A DNA stretch of 64,000 nt from Massilia rhizosphaerae (GTDB lineage Bacteria; Pseudomonadota; Gammaproteobacteria; Burkholderiales; Burkholderiaceae_D): positions 186,001-250,000 of the forward strand of contig NZ_JADKYX010000006.1 in the NCBI RefSeq assembly GCF_016093545.1, in the 5' to 3' direction. The notes beneath the pieces are model-generated. The model was given only the letters and a program-made list of their open reading frames with translations. It did not search any database and had not been told where the DNA came from. The position numbers and the translations under genes were made by a program. Numbering within the stretch: position 1 is the stretch's first letter; each line of letters begins with the position of its first letter. Below are positions 16,352-28,651 of the stretch, piece after piece.

Positions 16352-17428
16352 TTAATGGACTGCGCGTGTCATCGTTGCAATTTCGTGCTGGATGCCGAAA
16401 AATCCCGTCACCAGCCAACCGATCACGGCCGCCATCACGAGCATGGCGACGCCGTTCAGAATCTTCATTTGATTGGAAATCTGCTCGATCCCCTCTTCCC
16501 GCCATTCGTCGGCCATGACCTTCAGCGCCTCGCCGAATCCGCGGAACTCGGCGTACACGCAGAGGTCGTCGATCACTTCGTCCGACGGGAAACCGTAGCC
16601 GGCGTTGCGCAGGGCTTCGCCGCAATTGAGGCCGGAGCGCACCCCCAGCAACGCGCCATCGATGCGCTCGCGCAGCCAGGGATCGGCCATGTCGGACAGG
16701 CGGCTGAGCGACTTCTCGACCGTGACGCCGGCCGTCTGCAAGGCCGAGAACGCCAGGAGAAAGCCGCTGCCGACAACCAGCCGGTAGATCGAGAACGGCG
16801 CGAAGCGGTCCGCGAACACGCGCAGGTTGCCGCGCCAGCGCGGCAGTGCCGCGACGATGCCGCCCGCGACGAGCAGCAGCCCGCCGACGATGGCGAGCAT
16901 CCAGTGCTGGACCACCTCGGACATGAGGTACAGGGACCGGGCCGGACCATGCCACGTCGTGGGATCGGTGATGCGGGTGAACTCGGGGATCACCCGGGTG
17001 CCGAACAGGTAGACGTAGCCGAGGATCAGCGCCAGGATCGCGCATGGGTAGACCAAGCCGCCGACGATGACGGCCCGGACGCGCTGCTGCGCCCGCACCA
17101 CGTCGACGACGGCCAGCAGCGCGGCCTCCACGTTGCCGGACTGTTCGCCGGCGAGCAGAATCATGCGCTCGGGCCTGGGCGCCCAGCCTTCCAGGCTTTC
17201 CGACAGCATCCTGCCGTTCTGCACCTGCCGGCGGCAATCGTCGAGCACGACCGCCAGCGGTTCCTGCGGCTTGCGGCCATCGTGCGATGCGCGTTCGCGC
17301 AGGACTTCCAGGATGCGCAGCAACGGCAGGCCGTTGGTGAGCATCTTGGCGATCTTGCGATACAGGCGCACGCGCGCCGACGCCGAGAACTGGGTCTTCG
17401 CCCAGGCGCGGGTGATGTCAAGCCGCAT
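16352..17428 (-). CDS. pilR: Inner-membrane platform protein PilR (GspF/TadC superfamily)
   Basis: 358 aa from the ATG at 17428, overlapping pilQ by 11 nt. It has the T2SS-F domain pattern in two halves: the first around RKIAKMLTNGLPLLRILEVL and the second around SALQTAGVTVEKSLSRLSDM. Hydrophobic segments lie near residues 170-190, 215-240 and at the C-terminus. It anchors the assembly ATPase to the membrane. Placement PilQ-PilR-PilS is the same as in R64. Confidence 0.88.
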   Translation of the reverse strand: MRLDITRAWAKTQFSASARVRLYRKIAKMLTNGLPLLRILEVLRERASHDGRKPQEPLAVVLDDCRRQVQNGRMLSESLEGWAPRPERMILLAGEQSGNVEAALLAVVDVVRAQQRVRAVIVGGLVYPCAILALILGYVYLFGTRVIPEFTRITDPTTWHGPARSLYLMSEVVQHWMLAIVGGLLLVAGGIVAALPRWRGNLRVFADRFAPFSIYRLVVGSGFLLAFSALQTAGVTVEKSLSRLSDMADPWLRERIDGALLGVRSGLNCGEALRNAGYGFPSDEVIDDLCVYAEFRGFGEALKVMADEWREEGIEQISNQMKILNGVAMLVMAAVIGWLVTGFFGIQHEIATMTRAVH

Positions 17429-19025
17429 GGATCGCCTCGCGCCAGTAAGTCGATGCCGCGAGCGCAGGCACGATCGTGAGGTGGCCGACCACATTTTCCG
17501 CCATGCGCGGATCGAGCTGCCCGGCCGCGATCTTGTCGATCGCATGGCCCAGCATCAGGCGTCCGTCCAGGTGCTCGATCCAGTAGCGGACCGCCGCACA
17601 CTTGTCGCCCGCCCGGATGAATTTGAAAAACTGGTCGTCCGGCACGATGACTTCCGCCAGCACCGACCGCCCCACCGTGCCCTGCATGGCGCAATGCGCG
17701 CAGCCGTCGCCGGTCACGCGCACCCGCGGCAACGCGCCACCGACCGCCTGCTTGACGCGGGCAAGCATCGCCGGCGGCAGCACGTCCGGCGTGTCGACCA
17801 GCGGCCGGCTGCAATGCGGGCACAGCACCTTGACGAGACGCTGGCTGATCAGGCTGGTGATGATCGTGTGGTCCGCCACCAGGCTCATCGGCAGGCCGAG
17901 ATCGACCAGCCGGTCGACGATCGCCAGCGCGCTGTTGGCGTGCACCGTCGTCCACACCTGGTGGCCCGTCATCGACGCGCGCAACGCGTTCTGCGCCGAC
18001 GCGGCATCGCGAATCTCGCCGATCATGATCACGTCGGGATCGAGCCGCATCGCATTCGAGATCGCCGCCGAGAACTGGCGCGAGCGGTCCGCTTCCGTGC
18101 AGGCATTGGTCACGGCCGTCTGCACCGCGCCCTCGATCGGGTATTCCACGGGGTCTTCGACGGTCAGCACGTGCAGTTTGCCGCCCGCCTCGATGATCTC
18201 GCCGGTCAGGATACGCTGCAGGGTCGTCGATTTCCCCGACCCGGTGGGACCGCTGATGATGTTCATGCCGATCGGCTGTTCCTTGATCTGCTGGAGCAGG
18301 GTCGCGTGGGTATCGCTGAAGCCGAGCGGGCGCAGGTCGACGTTGTCGCCGGCGTCGTTGTACAGCAGGCGCAGCACCATGACCGCGCCTTCGCTGGTGG
18401 GCGCGGTGGCGATGCGCACGCCGTACAGCCCGGGCGGCAGCTTGTCGCGGTCGGAAATCGCCGCGTCCTGGCGCTCCATGGGCTTGTACGAGTTGTCCGA
18501 CACGGAGGTCATCGCGCCGTACAGCGTCGCCAGCAGGCGCTCGCCGTATTCGCGCGTCTGGACGCCTTTCGGCACCAGGTCGTTATGAATGCGGAACCAG
18601 GTTTCGGTGCAATCCTTGCGGACGCGGATATGGATGTCGGACGCGCGCGCCTGGCACGCCCGTGTGAGCAGGTCCTTGGCCGTCACCTGCATGAGCGAGT
18701 GTTCGCGCTGGGGTTGCGCGCCCCCGCCGCCGCCCTGGTAGGCCCGGGCGATGACCTCGATCCGGGCGAACGTCACCTGGAACGACTGGCGCATCTTTTC
18801 CAGGCGCGCGATATACGACAGCACGTGGCGGTTCAGGCTCTGCCCCTCGGCGACGAGCAGGCGGCCATCGCTCAACAGGCAGAGCAGCTTGCGCTCCTCG
18901 GCGCTGGCCTCGAATGCGCCCGCGCTGCTCAGGACGGTAGCCACGCCGACGTCGCAGGCGCCGCCATGCTGGTCGGCGCGCACGGTGGCGCGCTGCAGCG
19001 GACGGTCCGACGCGAGCAAGTTCAT
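17418..19025 (-). CDS. pilQ: Pilus assembly ATPase PilQ (GspE/PilB superfamily)
   Basis: 535 aa. Walker A GPTGSGKSTT near residue 262, an Asp box (LTVEDPVEYPIEG), Walker B MIGEIRDAAS and a His box WTTVHANSA identify a secretion ATPase. A Cys pair motif CPHC...CAHC near residues 400-440 fits the tetracysteine zinc site of extension ATPases, distinguishing it from the PilT-like gene at 9.8 kb. The start overlaps the pilP stop as ATGA. Confidence 0.9.
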   Translation of the reverse strand: MNLLASDRPLQRATVRADQHGGACDVGVATVLSSAGAFEASAEERKLLCLLSDGRLLVAEGQSLNRHVLSYIARLEKMRQSFQVTFARIEVIARAYQGGGGGAQPQREHSLMQVTAKDLLTRACQARASDIHIRVRKDCTETWFRIHNDLVPKGVQTREYGERLLATLYGAMTSVSDNSYKPMERQDAAISDRDKLPPGLYGVRIATAPTSEGAVMVLRLLYNDAGDNVDLRPLGFSDTHATLLQQIKEQPIGMNIISGPTGSGKSTTLQRILTGEIIEAGGKLHVLTVEDPVEYPIEGAVQTAVTNACTEADRSRQFSAAISNAMRLDPDVIMIGEIRDAASAQNALRASMTGHQVWTTVHANSALAIVDRLVDLGLPMSLVADHTIITSLISQRLVKVLCPHCSRPLVDTPDVLPPAMLARVKQAVGGALPRVRVTGDGCAHCAMQGTVGRSVLAEVIVPDDQFFKFIRAGDKCAAVRYWIEHLDGRLMLGHAIDKIAAGQLDPRMAENVVGHLTIVPALAASTYWREAIHAA

Positions 19026-19513
19026 CGCGCTGCCCCGGCGGGCATGCCCGGCGGCGGGCCCGGGACCGCGGCCGCCAGCGGCAGGACCGGACCGGATTGC
19101 GCCCGCGCCAGGCGGACGCGTTGCCGGCCCTTCCTGACGATGACGTTGCCCGGCGCGATCGACACCACCTGCATCCCTTTCGGCAGCATGTCGCCGGGCT
19201 GCACCTCGATGACGGTGCCGTCGCCCAGTTGCAAGGTCGCGAAGACCGCGCGCCCGATGCCCTCCACGCTGCGCACCTGGGGATCGCTCGCGACGGGCGC
19301 ATGCGTCATCGCGGCGGTGGCCGCCTGGATCGTGGCGATCTGGTTCTGCTTCATGAGGATGCTGCCCTGGACGTCGAGCTGGCGTTCGCGCGCCTTCAGG
19401 AGCAGCGTCTCGCCTTCGATCCGGCTCAGCTTTTCAGCCGTGGGATCGGCGTACGCGGGCGCGCAGCCCAGCAGGGACACCAGCACCGCGCACCAGAGAG
19501 ACTTATTTGACAT
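19022..19513 (-). CDS. pilP: Type IVb pilus biogenesis protein PilP
   Basis: 163 aa with a cleavable Sec signal (to about residue 22; AYADPTAEKL follows). A coiled-coil stretch at residues 25-70 (LLLKARERQLDVQGSILMKQ) precedes a small beta domain (TVIEVQPGDMLPKGMQVVSI), as in R64 PilP, which links inner-membrane and secretin parts. Overlaps pilO by 11 nt and pilQ by 4 nt. Confidence 0.82.
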   Translation of the reverse strand: MSNKSLWCAVLVSLLGCAPAYADPTAEKLSRIEGETLLLKARERQLDVQGSILMKQNQIATIQAATAAMTHAPVASDPQVRSVEGIGRAVFATLQLGDGTVIEVQPGDMLPKGMQVVSIAPGNVIVRKGRQRVRLARAQSGPVLPLAAAVPGPPPGMPAGAAR

Positions 19514-20774
19514 ACATGACTCCTTCGATTGACCAGTGACCGGCCCGGCTGGCGATCCGGTCGATACGCACGCCGGGGCGGTCGAGCAGTTCGGCCACCG
19601 CCGTCGGCAACAGCCCCTGGCTGTCGCAACTGAACGAATACGCCTGCCAGGGCGGCGTGGATGCCTGCGACGCCTGCGACGCCTTCGACGCCGGCGGACG
19701 GCTGGCGATCCTGAATCCGATGCCGATGTGTTGCATATCGGAGATGATTGGTTCCATCAATTCCTTGCGGTCGAGCAGCGCCTCGGGCTGCTGCCGTTCG
19801 AGCCGGAGCGGCACGACCAGGGTGGCCTTCTCGCCGTTCAGGTCGAACACGGCGTCCGGCACCTCGGCGCGCAGCAGGGCCAGCGTGGAACCGTGGCGCG
19901 ACCACGCATAACTGATCGCGTCGGCACTGCAGACATACTCGTCGAGCATCCACCCGCCGGCGGCAAGATGGCCCAGCCCGTCGACGCAGGCCTTGGCCAG
20001 GCTCATCGGCTTGGGCTTGCCGCCCCAAGGCGACGGTTGCGCGGACGGCGCCAGGTGCCGCAGCAACGCCTGGCGCTCGGCGATGCGCGCGGCTTCGGCC
20101 AGCTGCTCGGCCTGCTCGCGCCGGACGCGCTGCACATGGACCCAGCCCCCGGCGAGCGCCAGGGCGAGGACGGCGGCCGCGAGCGCCGGCCAGTGGTTGC
20201 GCCGGGTGTGCACGGGCTGCAGGCCCCACCAGCGGTGCGCGTGGATCCGCCCGTTCTTGCGGTGCGGGATGAAGCTCTCGAGGGTGCGCGCCTCGAAATT
20301 GTGGAAACCGTAGTCGGCTAGCTCCGCGTCGCCGATGACGACGTTCCAGCCGCCCAGGCCATAGTCGCCGTGCAGGCGCTCCATGACTTCTTCGCGGGTG
20401 CCGGCGAAATCGCCGTTCGGCAGGAAGTTCGCGTCGCGCGACGCGAAGTACGCCCACATGCCGTCCGGCAGCTTGAGCGCGGCGAGCCAGTTATGGACGC
20501 GCTGCTTTTCGCCGTTGTAGAACGCGCCCTCGATCGCCAGGGTCTTCGAGATGATCGCGCCCAGCGAGAACATGCCGCGGCGCGCCCCCTCCGCGCTCTG
20601 GCCGAAACCGGCCTGCGCGGTCGACTGGTCGGTGCGCAGCACGAACAGGTCGGAGTCGATCTTCGCGCCCAGTTCGCGCGCTTCCCGGGCCAGTTCGCGC
20701 GGCCGCGACAACGACTGCCAGAACAGGCCGCACACGAAGCGGTGCTTTTCGATCTGGATGATATGGATGGCCAT
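19503..20774 (-). CDS. pilO: Type IVb pilus inner-membrane protein PilO (PilO2 family)
   Basis: 423 aa. A cytoplasmic N-terminal part of about 170 residues (HRFVCGLFWQSLSRPRELAR, then WAYFASRDANFLPNGDFAGT) precedes a single transmembrane helix (ALAAAVLALALAGGWVHV) and a periplasmic region with LSLAKACVDGL-like text and two Cys. This layout matches R64/EPEC-type PilO (BfpC-like), which binds PilQ on the cytoplasmic side. Sits between pilN and pilP in canonical order. Confidence 0.83.
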   Translation of the reverse strand: MAIHIIQIEKHRFVCGLFWQSLSRPRELAREARELGAKIDSDLFVLRTDQSTAQAGFGQSAEGARRGMFSLGAIISKTLAIEGAFYNGEKQRVHNWLAALKLPDGMWAYFASRDANFLPNGDFAGTREEVMERLHGDYGLGGWNVVIGDAELADYGFHNFEARTLESFIPHRKNGRIHAHRWWGLQPVHTRRNHWPALAAAVLALALAGGWVHVQRVRREQAEQLAEAARIAERQALLRHLAPSAQPSPWGGKPKPMSLAKACVDGLGHLAAGGWMLDEYVCSADAISYAWSRHGSTLALLRAEVPDAVFDLNGEKATLVVPLRLERQQPEALLDRKELMEPIISDMQHIGIGFRIASRPPASKASQASQASTPPWQAYSFSCDSQGLLPTAVAELLDRPGVRIDRIASRAGHWSIEGVMYVK

Positions 20775-20793
20775 GATGCCGGCTCGCTTCGCG

Positions 20794-22493
20794 TCAAGGC
20801 CCGACCGTGGTAGGCGTGATCAGGATGACGATGGATTCCTTGGCGCTGGCCGCCTTCACGCCGCCGCCGAGCGCGACGTTGCGCGCGCTGCCCACGCCCT
20901 GGCGGTCGAGGTTGTCATCCGTCTGCTCGAACCCGCTGATGATCAGCGTCTCGTTCGACTTCATCGCCACGCGCTGCAGGAAATTGCGGGTATCGATCTC
21001 CGGCGTCTCGATCTTGCTGGCGCCGCTCTGCACTTCGCGGATGGCGTTCAGGGCGGAGATGTCGGTCGAGAACTGCAGGAGCACGGTGCCGTTGGCCAGC
21101 ACGTGCGGCAGGATGCTCATGTTGAACCCCGACGTGACCGTGCCCGGCATCAGCGTCGTGGTGGTGCCGACCTGGGGCACCACCGTCGTCTGCGACGACT
21201 GCAGGTAGGAGGTCTGCTTGGCCACCTGCAGCGGCACGACCTGGTTGTTCAAGGTGATCACCGACGCCGTCGTCTGGCGCCGCACCTTGCCCTGCTTCGA
21301 CAGGGCGTCGATGATGGCCGTGCTGCCCGCGAAGCGCGAATCGCCCACGATGCCGGCGGAGAAGAGGGTCGCATCCAGCCCGACCGGCACCGCGCTGGTC
21401 AGCCCGTACTTCTGGCGCAGGGTCGAGTACACGAGGTTCCAGTTGATGCCGTAGTCTTCGCTGTCGTTCAGGCTGACCGACAGCACGGTCACATTGATGA
21501 CCACCTGGCGCTCGAGCGTCTTGTTCTCGTTGTCGATGTACGCTGCCACGCGGTCGAGCGTATCGGGCGTGTCGACCACCGTGATCGACCCGGTGGCGGG
21601 CGAAATGACCACCTTGCCATAGCTCGACAACATGGCCTTGATCACGCTTTCGATGCTGCCGTAGACCGACAGCTTGGAGGCCACCGCCGTGTTCTGGGTG
21701 TTGTTGGCGGTCACGCCATTCGTCGCTCCACCGCCGCCGCCCGTCCCCGTGGCGCCGCCGCCGCCGCCGCCCCCGGAACCGGGGTTCGACGTGGCGCCGC
21801 TGGTGACGCTGGCGTTGAACGTCGAATCGCCCGGCAGCGTGTTGATCTGGAAGGTGCGCGATTCCGTATGGAAGAACCGGATCGCACCGTCCGCGTATTT
21901 CCAGGACACGCCAAAGCGCGCCGCCGCCGTGTCGAGCAGGCCGCGCAGGTTGCCGTTCGCGTAGTAGATGCGGACGTCGGCGCCGCGCGCGAACCGCCCG
22001 CCCGCAACGGCACGGGCGTCGCCCGCGCCGCCCGGCGGCGGCGGTACGGCCGAGCGGGACGGCAAATGCGCCGGCAACGGCGCCGGCAAAGGCGAGCCGG
22101 CGCCGGCGGGCCCCGACGCGCCGCCGCGCATGATCTCGGCCACCTCGAGGGCGTCGGGCGTCACCTTCACCGGCAGGCCGGTGCGCACGCCGATCCGTTC
22201 CGCCAGCTCCGCCAGCGAAGCGACCGTCTCGTCGAACACCGCGCTCTCGTAGAAGATTTTCGGTAACGCGGGCTGGCCCAGCTTGACGACATCCTTGCCC
22301 AGCCAGATGCCGGATTCGTGACGCACCGGCGACTGCGCCTTCGCCACGATACCGTTCGCGACGTGGCCGGTGTCCCTGACCAGCGTGGCCATCTGGCCGC
22401 CGGTCTCGTCGATCTTCTTGTCCAGCGTTGCCGACATGCCGCCGCACCCCGACAGCAGGAGCAAGGGCAACACGGCACGCAAGCGCCTGGTCA

Positions 22494-22497
<4 letters not shown>
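20794..22497 (-). CDS. pilN: Type IVb pilus secretin lipoprotein PilN
   Basis: 567 aa. The lipobox is LLLLSGC near residues 14-20, so it is a lipid-anchored outer-membrane secretin. The N-terminal region matches PilN/BfpB (KKIDETGGQMATLVRDTGHV). A Gly/Thr-rich linker near residues 230-260 is followed by the secretin core (VINVTVLSVSLNDSEDYGIN, QTTASVITLNNQVVPLQVAK) and the closing ESIVILITPTTVGP. The first ATG at 22497 overlaps the preceding stop; a second ATG follows directly. It is the pilus channel, distinct from the T3SS-like secretin encoded just upstream. Confidence 0.92.
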
Positions 22498-24389
<1,892 letters not shown>

Positions 24390-24854
24390 GCATCCCTCCT
24401 CGATGGCTTCCGACGCGCCGTTCGCCGCGGCGGGATCGTCCTGAGCACGGGACGGGCAATGTTAGCGCACAACATTATTGTGATCCATACCATTTTATAC
24501 CATCCAGATACCGTCTCGAACCACTCCCTGCAATCCCATCGCACGGCATTCGATGTGCTTCTCACTCGATCGAAACCGGCACGTAATTCGCCGTAAACCG
24601 TTTCGCCCAATAACCAAGTATCAGTCATGCTTGAAACGAGAAATGTTCGACGAGGAAACAATTTAATTTCAGGCGTAGTCTACCCCGAACAGAAAAAAAA
24701 TCACAAGATGTTTTGATATAACGCAGTGCTTTTCCGGGAATGACGCATCGAAAACACGACACCAATATTATTCAGCTAACAAATTCATCATGCGGAAAGG
24801 CGGCAGGAATGAAGAGAGTCGCGCATGACCCAAACCGAGGGGAACCGGGGGCGC
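24390..24854. other. AT-rich intergenic region upstream of the pilus operon
   Basis: 465 bp between the secretin-fusion start and the manA end. From about 24465 to 24785 the base composition is much more AT-rich than the surroundings. It must hold the promoter of the leftward pilus operon. No gene and no PIP box in the right orientation was found. Nested inverted repeats near 24458-24482 are listed separately. Confidence 0.6.
24458..24482. promoter_or_regulatory. Nested inverted repeats upstream of the pilus operon
   Basis: AATGTT-N7-AACATT overlaps CACAA-N5-TTGTG, about 70-90 nt before the secretin-fusion ATG. The dyads are suitable for a dimeric regulator. Possible operator; no regulator identified. 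Confidence 0.35.
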
Positions 24855-25832
24855 TCAGGCCACGTAGCATTCCAGGATCTTGAACCCGGATATCGTTTCC
24901 AGAACGACGGACTGAATTGCCGCGGGCACCAGGACGCAGTCGCCCAGACGCACGTCGAGACATCCCTGGCCATAATCGATCGTATAGGACCCGTGCACGC
25001 AAACGTGGATGACGAACGAATCGAACGGATAATTGCGCATGACCGTTTCGGAACAGGCCAATACATTGGCCGTGAAATGTTCGCAATGCACAAGGCGGGC
25101 CGGCGCATTAAGGATTTTCTTATAACGAATTCTGCAATCCTGATGAAAACCGAAGTCCAGCGCGGCGATGGCATCGTCCGTGTCGAGTAGGCGCCGGCTT
25201 CCGTCCGCGTCGACACGGTCATAGTCGTGGATCCTGTAGGTCACGTCCGACGCCTGCTGGATCTCGGCAATCAGGATGCCTTTCCCTATGGCGTGGACCC
25301 GGCCGGCGGGAAGAAAGAACACGTCGCCCGCCGCGACGGCCTGCCGAGTCAGGATGTCGTGGACCCGGCCGGTTGCGAATCGTTCCCGACACTGGGCCGC
25401 GTCGACCGGTTGACTAAAACCGGCAATCAGCGTCGCGCCGGGATCGGCCTGGATCACATACCACATTTCCGTTTTTCCGGGCGAATCGTGTTTTGCGCCG
25501 GCCAGCGCATCGTCGGGATGTACCTGGATCGATAAATCGTCTTCCGCGTCGATGAATTTGACGAGCAGCGGAAAATGATTACCGAAGCGCGTGTATAGGG
25601 ATTTCCCGATAAGGATTTCCTGATAGACCCTAAGTAAATCCGACAGCGCAGTCCCGGCCAGTGGGCCGTTTTTCACCACCGAGTCGTCCAATGGTAATCC
25701 GCTGACTTCCCAGGACTCGCCACAACGGCGCTGTGGCGAGAAGTCCTTGCCGAGATGACTGAATAACTTGCGCCCACCCCATATTTTATACTTATATTTG
25801 CCGTGAAATATCAGAGGATATAAATTCGTCAT
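24855..25832 (-). CDS. manA: Mannose-6-phosphate isomerase, class I
   Basis: 325 aa from the ATG at 25832 (a TTG three codons upstream is also possible). It interconverts fructose-6-phosphate and mannose-6-phosphate in the cytoplasm using one zinc. The cupin signature is visible: DLSIQVHPDD (Gln and His ligands), GKTEMWYVIQADPGA (Glu ligand) and GRVHAIGKGILIAEIQQASD (His ligand, substrate loop). The gene stands alone, without other GDP-mannose genes, in locally AT-richer DNA with codon use unlike its neighbours, which suggests transfer. It may feed exopolysaccharide or mannose use. Confidence 0.9.
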   Translation of the reverse strand: MTNLYPLIFHGKYKYKIWGGRKLFSHLGKDFSPQRRCGESWEVSGLPLDDSVVKNGPLAGTALSDLLRVYQEILIGKSLYTRFGNHFPLLVKFIDAEDDLSIQVHPDDALAGAKHDSPGKTEMWYVIQADPGATLIAGFSQPVDAAQCRERFATGRVHDILTRQAVAAGDVFFLPAGRVHAIGKGILIAEIQQASDVTYRIHDYDRVDADGSRRLLDTDDAIAALDFGFHQDCRIRYKKILNAPARLVHCEHFTANVLACSETVMRNYPFDSFVIHVCVHGSYTIDYGQGCLDVRLGDCVLVPAAIQSVVLETISGFKILECYVA

Positions 25833-25997
25833 CTCTTGCAAGATAAAGTTGACACATTTTTTTGTCGACAGGCAAATATGTACACGAACACTTTCGTCGT
25901 CTTTTCGACTTGCGGTAGATAATGCGGGGCCGGTTCTTTATTCTGTATCGGAATCGCCGGCCGCGTTGACTTTCGGTCGTCGACGGTCACCCGGAGG

Positions 25998-27551
25998 CTA
26001 CGTCGCGCTCGCGCCGGTGATATGGAAGCGGGCCACCGCCGCCGCCAGCCGGGCCGATTGTTTGCGCAAACTTTCCGCGGCCGCCGCCGCCTCACCGACG
26101 AGCGCAGCGTTCTGCTGGGTCATCCCGTTCACGCGGCCGATCGCGACGCCGATACCGCCGATGCTCGCGCCCTGCTCGGCGCTGGCCGCGGAAATCAGGC
26201 TGACCAGTTCGGCGACGCGCCCCACCGCCTTGACGATCCGGTCCATGGTCGCGGCGGCCTCGCCGACCAGCGCATGGCCGGCATGGACCTGGGCCACCGA
26301 GCCGCGGATCAGCGCATCGATCTGCCGCGCCGCCGCGGCCGAACGCTGCGCCAGTTCCCGCACCTCCTGCGCCACGACGGCGAAACCGCGCCCGGCCTCG
26401 CCCGCGCGCGCCGCCTCGACCGCCGCGTTGAGGGCCAGGATATTGGTCTGGAAGGCGATCGAATCGATCACCGTGGTGATGTCGGCGATCTTGTCCGAGC
26501 TCGACTTGATCGCCCCCATCGTGTCCGACACGCGCGCGGCCACCTCGCTCCCGCGCATCGCGCAGGCGTACGCGGCCGTACTCAATTCCTGTGCGTGCCG
26601 CGCATTCTCGGCGTTGCCGCCGACGGTGTCCTCCAGGCGCGCCATGGCGGCGGTGGTCTGGCGGAGCGTGCCGGTCTGCTGTTCGGTGCGCGTCGACAGG
26701 TTCAGGTTGCCCTCGGCAATCTGGCGCGACGCCACGAGCACGTGTTCGCTGCCCTCGGTGATCTGCGCGATCGCCGCGAACAGGTTTTGTTGCATGAGCT
26801 TCAGGGCCCGCATCAACTGGCCGGCCTCGTCGTTGCCCCCCGTGTCGATCGCGACGTTGAGATCGCCGCCGGCGATGGTGTCGGCGATGCGCGCCGCGCG
26901 CCGCAGCGGCGTGGTGATCGACCGCGTGATGTACACCGCGCACAGGGCGCCGAGGAACAGCATCGCCAGGCCGGCGCCGAGCATGCGGACCCGCGCCGTC
27001 CGGTAGCGCGTGCGCGAGCGGTCGCGGGTGCGCGCCATGGCGTCCTGCTCGGCGCCGGCCAGCGTGTCGAGCGCGCGGATCCAGCCGTCGTACAGGGGCG
27101 CGAAATCGGTTTTCAACATCACGGCGGCATCGAACAGGTTGCCGGCGGCGACGGTGGACTGGATCGTCCCCACGACCGGCATCAGGGCCTCCTTGCGCCG
27201 GCGCACTTCGGCCAGCGCGCCCGCATCGACCGCGGCATGCTGCAGCGCCCGCTCGGCCGCGTCGTAGTCGCCCAACAGGCGCACCAGCGCGGCGCCCGCG
27301 TCGCGGCCTTCTTTCCCATCCGTGGGCGCGGCGATCCGGCGCATGTCCAGCGCGATCTCCGCGCCCACGTGCCGCATCCGCAGTGCGCTGTTCAGGGTGA
27401 CCAGGCGGCGGCCGACGATTTGCTCGGTGTCGCTCTGCAATGCCCCCATATAGCCGAGCCCGACGCCGAGCAAGGCGCTTGCACACAACAGGACGAGGCC
27501 GAAACCCAGCGCCAGCCTCGCGCCGATGTGAAGATTGACGATTGCGCGCAC
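25998..27551 (-). CDS. Methyl-accepting chemotaxis protein, membrane-bound
   Basis: 517 aa from a GTG at 27551 with GGGAGAGG upstream. TM1 is at residues ~10-30 ([20 protein letters not shown]). A four-helix periplasmic bundle of about 155 residues follows, then TM2 near 190-210 ([20 protein letters not shown]), a HAMP domain, and a signalling domain with the hairpin tip text [20 protein letters not shown]. It relays periplasmic ligand binding to CheA/CheW. The ligand is unknown. The gene ends just after the ABC transporter operon in the same direction (35 nt gap), so it may report on the same substrate. Confidence 0.92.
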   Translation of the reverse strand: MRAIVNLHIGARLALGFGLVLLCASALLGVGLGYMGALQSDTEQIVGRRLVTLNSALRMRHVGAEIALDMRRIAAPTDGKEGRDAGAALVRLLGDYDAAERALQHAAVDAGALAEVRRRKEALMPVVGTIQSTVAAGNLFDAAVMLKTDFAPLYDGWIRALDTLAGAEQDAMARTRDRSRTRYRTARVRMLGAGLAMLFLGALCAVYITRSITTPLRRAARIADTIAGGDLNVAIDTGGNDEAGQLMRALKLMQQNLFAAIAQITEGSEHVLVASRQIAEGNLNLSTRTEQQTGTLRQTTAAMARLEDTVGGNAENARHAQELSTAAYACAMRGSEVAARVSDTMGAIKSSSDKIADITTVIDSIAFQTNILALNAAVEAARAGEAGRGFAVVAQEVRELAQRSAAAARQIDALIRGSVAQVHAGHALVGEAAATMDRIVKAVGRVAELVSLISAASAEQGASIGGIGVAIGRVNGMTQQNAALVGEAAAAAESLRKQSARLAAAVARFHITGASAT

Positions 27552-27585
27552 GAAACCTCTCCCGGTGCCGGCGGAGGTCAGCGGC

Positions 27586-28629
27586 TCAGGACGCGCGCAG
27601 CACCGACACGCCGCGTTGGTGCATGCCGAGGCTGACGAATTCGGCCACGGTGCGCGACCGGTCGACGTGCGGGCAGACGACGAACAGTTCGCCGATTTCG
27701 GTGTCCAGCGTGTACTCGTAGAAGCCGCCCAGATAGGTGGCCTTGCGCACCCGCGCCGACAGCCGGTACTGGCCGGGGTCGCCCACCATCCACGCCTCGG
27801 GCCGCACCGCCACCAGCGCCCGTCCGGTGGGAACGGCAGCCGGCGCGCGCCAGGAGAGCGGGCCCAGCTGCACTTCGCCGCCATGGGTCACGTTGGCCGG
27901 CAACAGCAGGGCTTCGCCCATGAAGCCGGCCACGAATTCGCTGTTGGGACGTTCGTACAAATCCGATGGCGAGCCGGCCTGCGCGATCAGGCCGTCACGC
28001 ATGACGATGATCTGGTCCGACACCGCCAGCGCTTCGCTCTGGTCGTGCGTGACGTAGGCGACGGTCAGTTGCAGGCGCTGCTGCAGCGCGCGGATTTCGT
28101 CGCGCATCTGGCGCCGCAGGCGCGCGTCCAGGTTGGACAGCGGTTCGTCGAACAGCAGCACGGCCGGCTCCAGCACGAGGGCGCGCGCCAGCGCCACCCG
28201 CTGCTGCTGGCCGCCGGACAGCTCGCCCGGCCAGCGCGCGCCGAAGCCTTTCAACCCCACCGTGTCGAGCGCGGCGTCGACGCGCTCCTTCGTACTCTCG
28301 CGGTTCACGCCGGCCACCGTCAGGCCGTAGGCGACGTTGTTGAAGATGTTCATGTGCGGAAACAGCGCGTAGCTCTGGAAGACCAGGCTGACATTGCGCT
28401 CCGCCGCCGACAGCGTGGTCACGTCGACGCCGTCGATCAGGATCTGGCCGCTGGTCGGGCTTTCCAGTCCGGCGATCATGCGCAGGGTCGTGGTCTTGCC
28501 GCAGCCCGAGGGCCCGAGCAACGTCGTCAGGGTGCCCTTGGGCACCGTGAAGTTGATGCCTTTGACCGCCAGGGGCCCGTTCTTGGTGTAGGCCTTGGTG
28601 ATGTTCTTGAATTCGATTCCGGGCTTCAT
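27586..28629 (-). CDS. ABC transporter ATP-binding protein (FbpC/AfuC-like)
   Basis: 347 aa. Walker [12 protein letters not shown] near residue 39, Q-loop Q ([11 protein letters not shown]), signature [15 protein letters not shown], Walker [14 protein letters not shown] and H-loop VTHDQSEAL are all intact. A C-terminal TOBE-like regulatory part follows ([15 protein letters not shown]). It powers import with the permease and binding protein encoded just upstream. Family members move ferric iron, sugar phosphates or phosphonates; substrate not deducible here. Confidence 0.92.
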   Translation of the reverse strand: MKPGIEFKNITKAYTKNGPLAVKGINFTVPKGTLTTLLGPSGCGKTTTLRMIAGLESPTSGQILIDGVDVTTLSAAERNVSLVFQSYALFPHMNIFNNVAYGLTVAGVNRESTKERVDAALDTVGLKGFGARWPGELSGGQQQRVALARALVLEPAVLLFDEPLSNLDARLRRQMRDEIRALQQRLQLTVAYVTHDQSEALAVSDQIIVMRDGLIAQAGSPSDLYERPNSEFVAGFMGEALLLPANVTHGGEVQLGPLSWRAPAAVPTGRALVAVRPEAWMVGDPGQYRLSARVRKATYLGGFYEYTLDTEIGELFVVCPHVDRSRTVAEFVSLGMHQRGVSVLRAS

Positions 28630-28651
28630 GATGGCTCCTCGTTTTTGTTCG

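Noticed and set aside
17067..19532. Plus-strand open frame of 821 codons
   Set aside because: Antisense shadow of pilR, pilQ and pilP, which have full family motifs.
24390..24854. PIP box upstream of the pilus operon
   Set aside because: TTCG/CGAA pairs exist, but none at the N15 spacing in either orientation.
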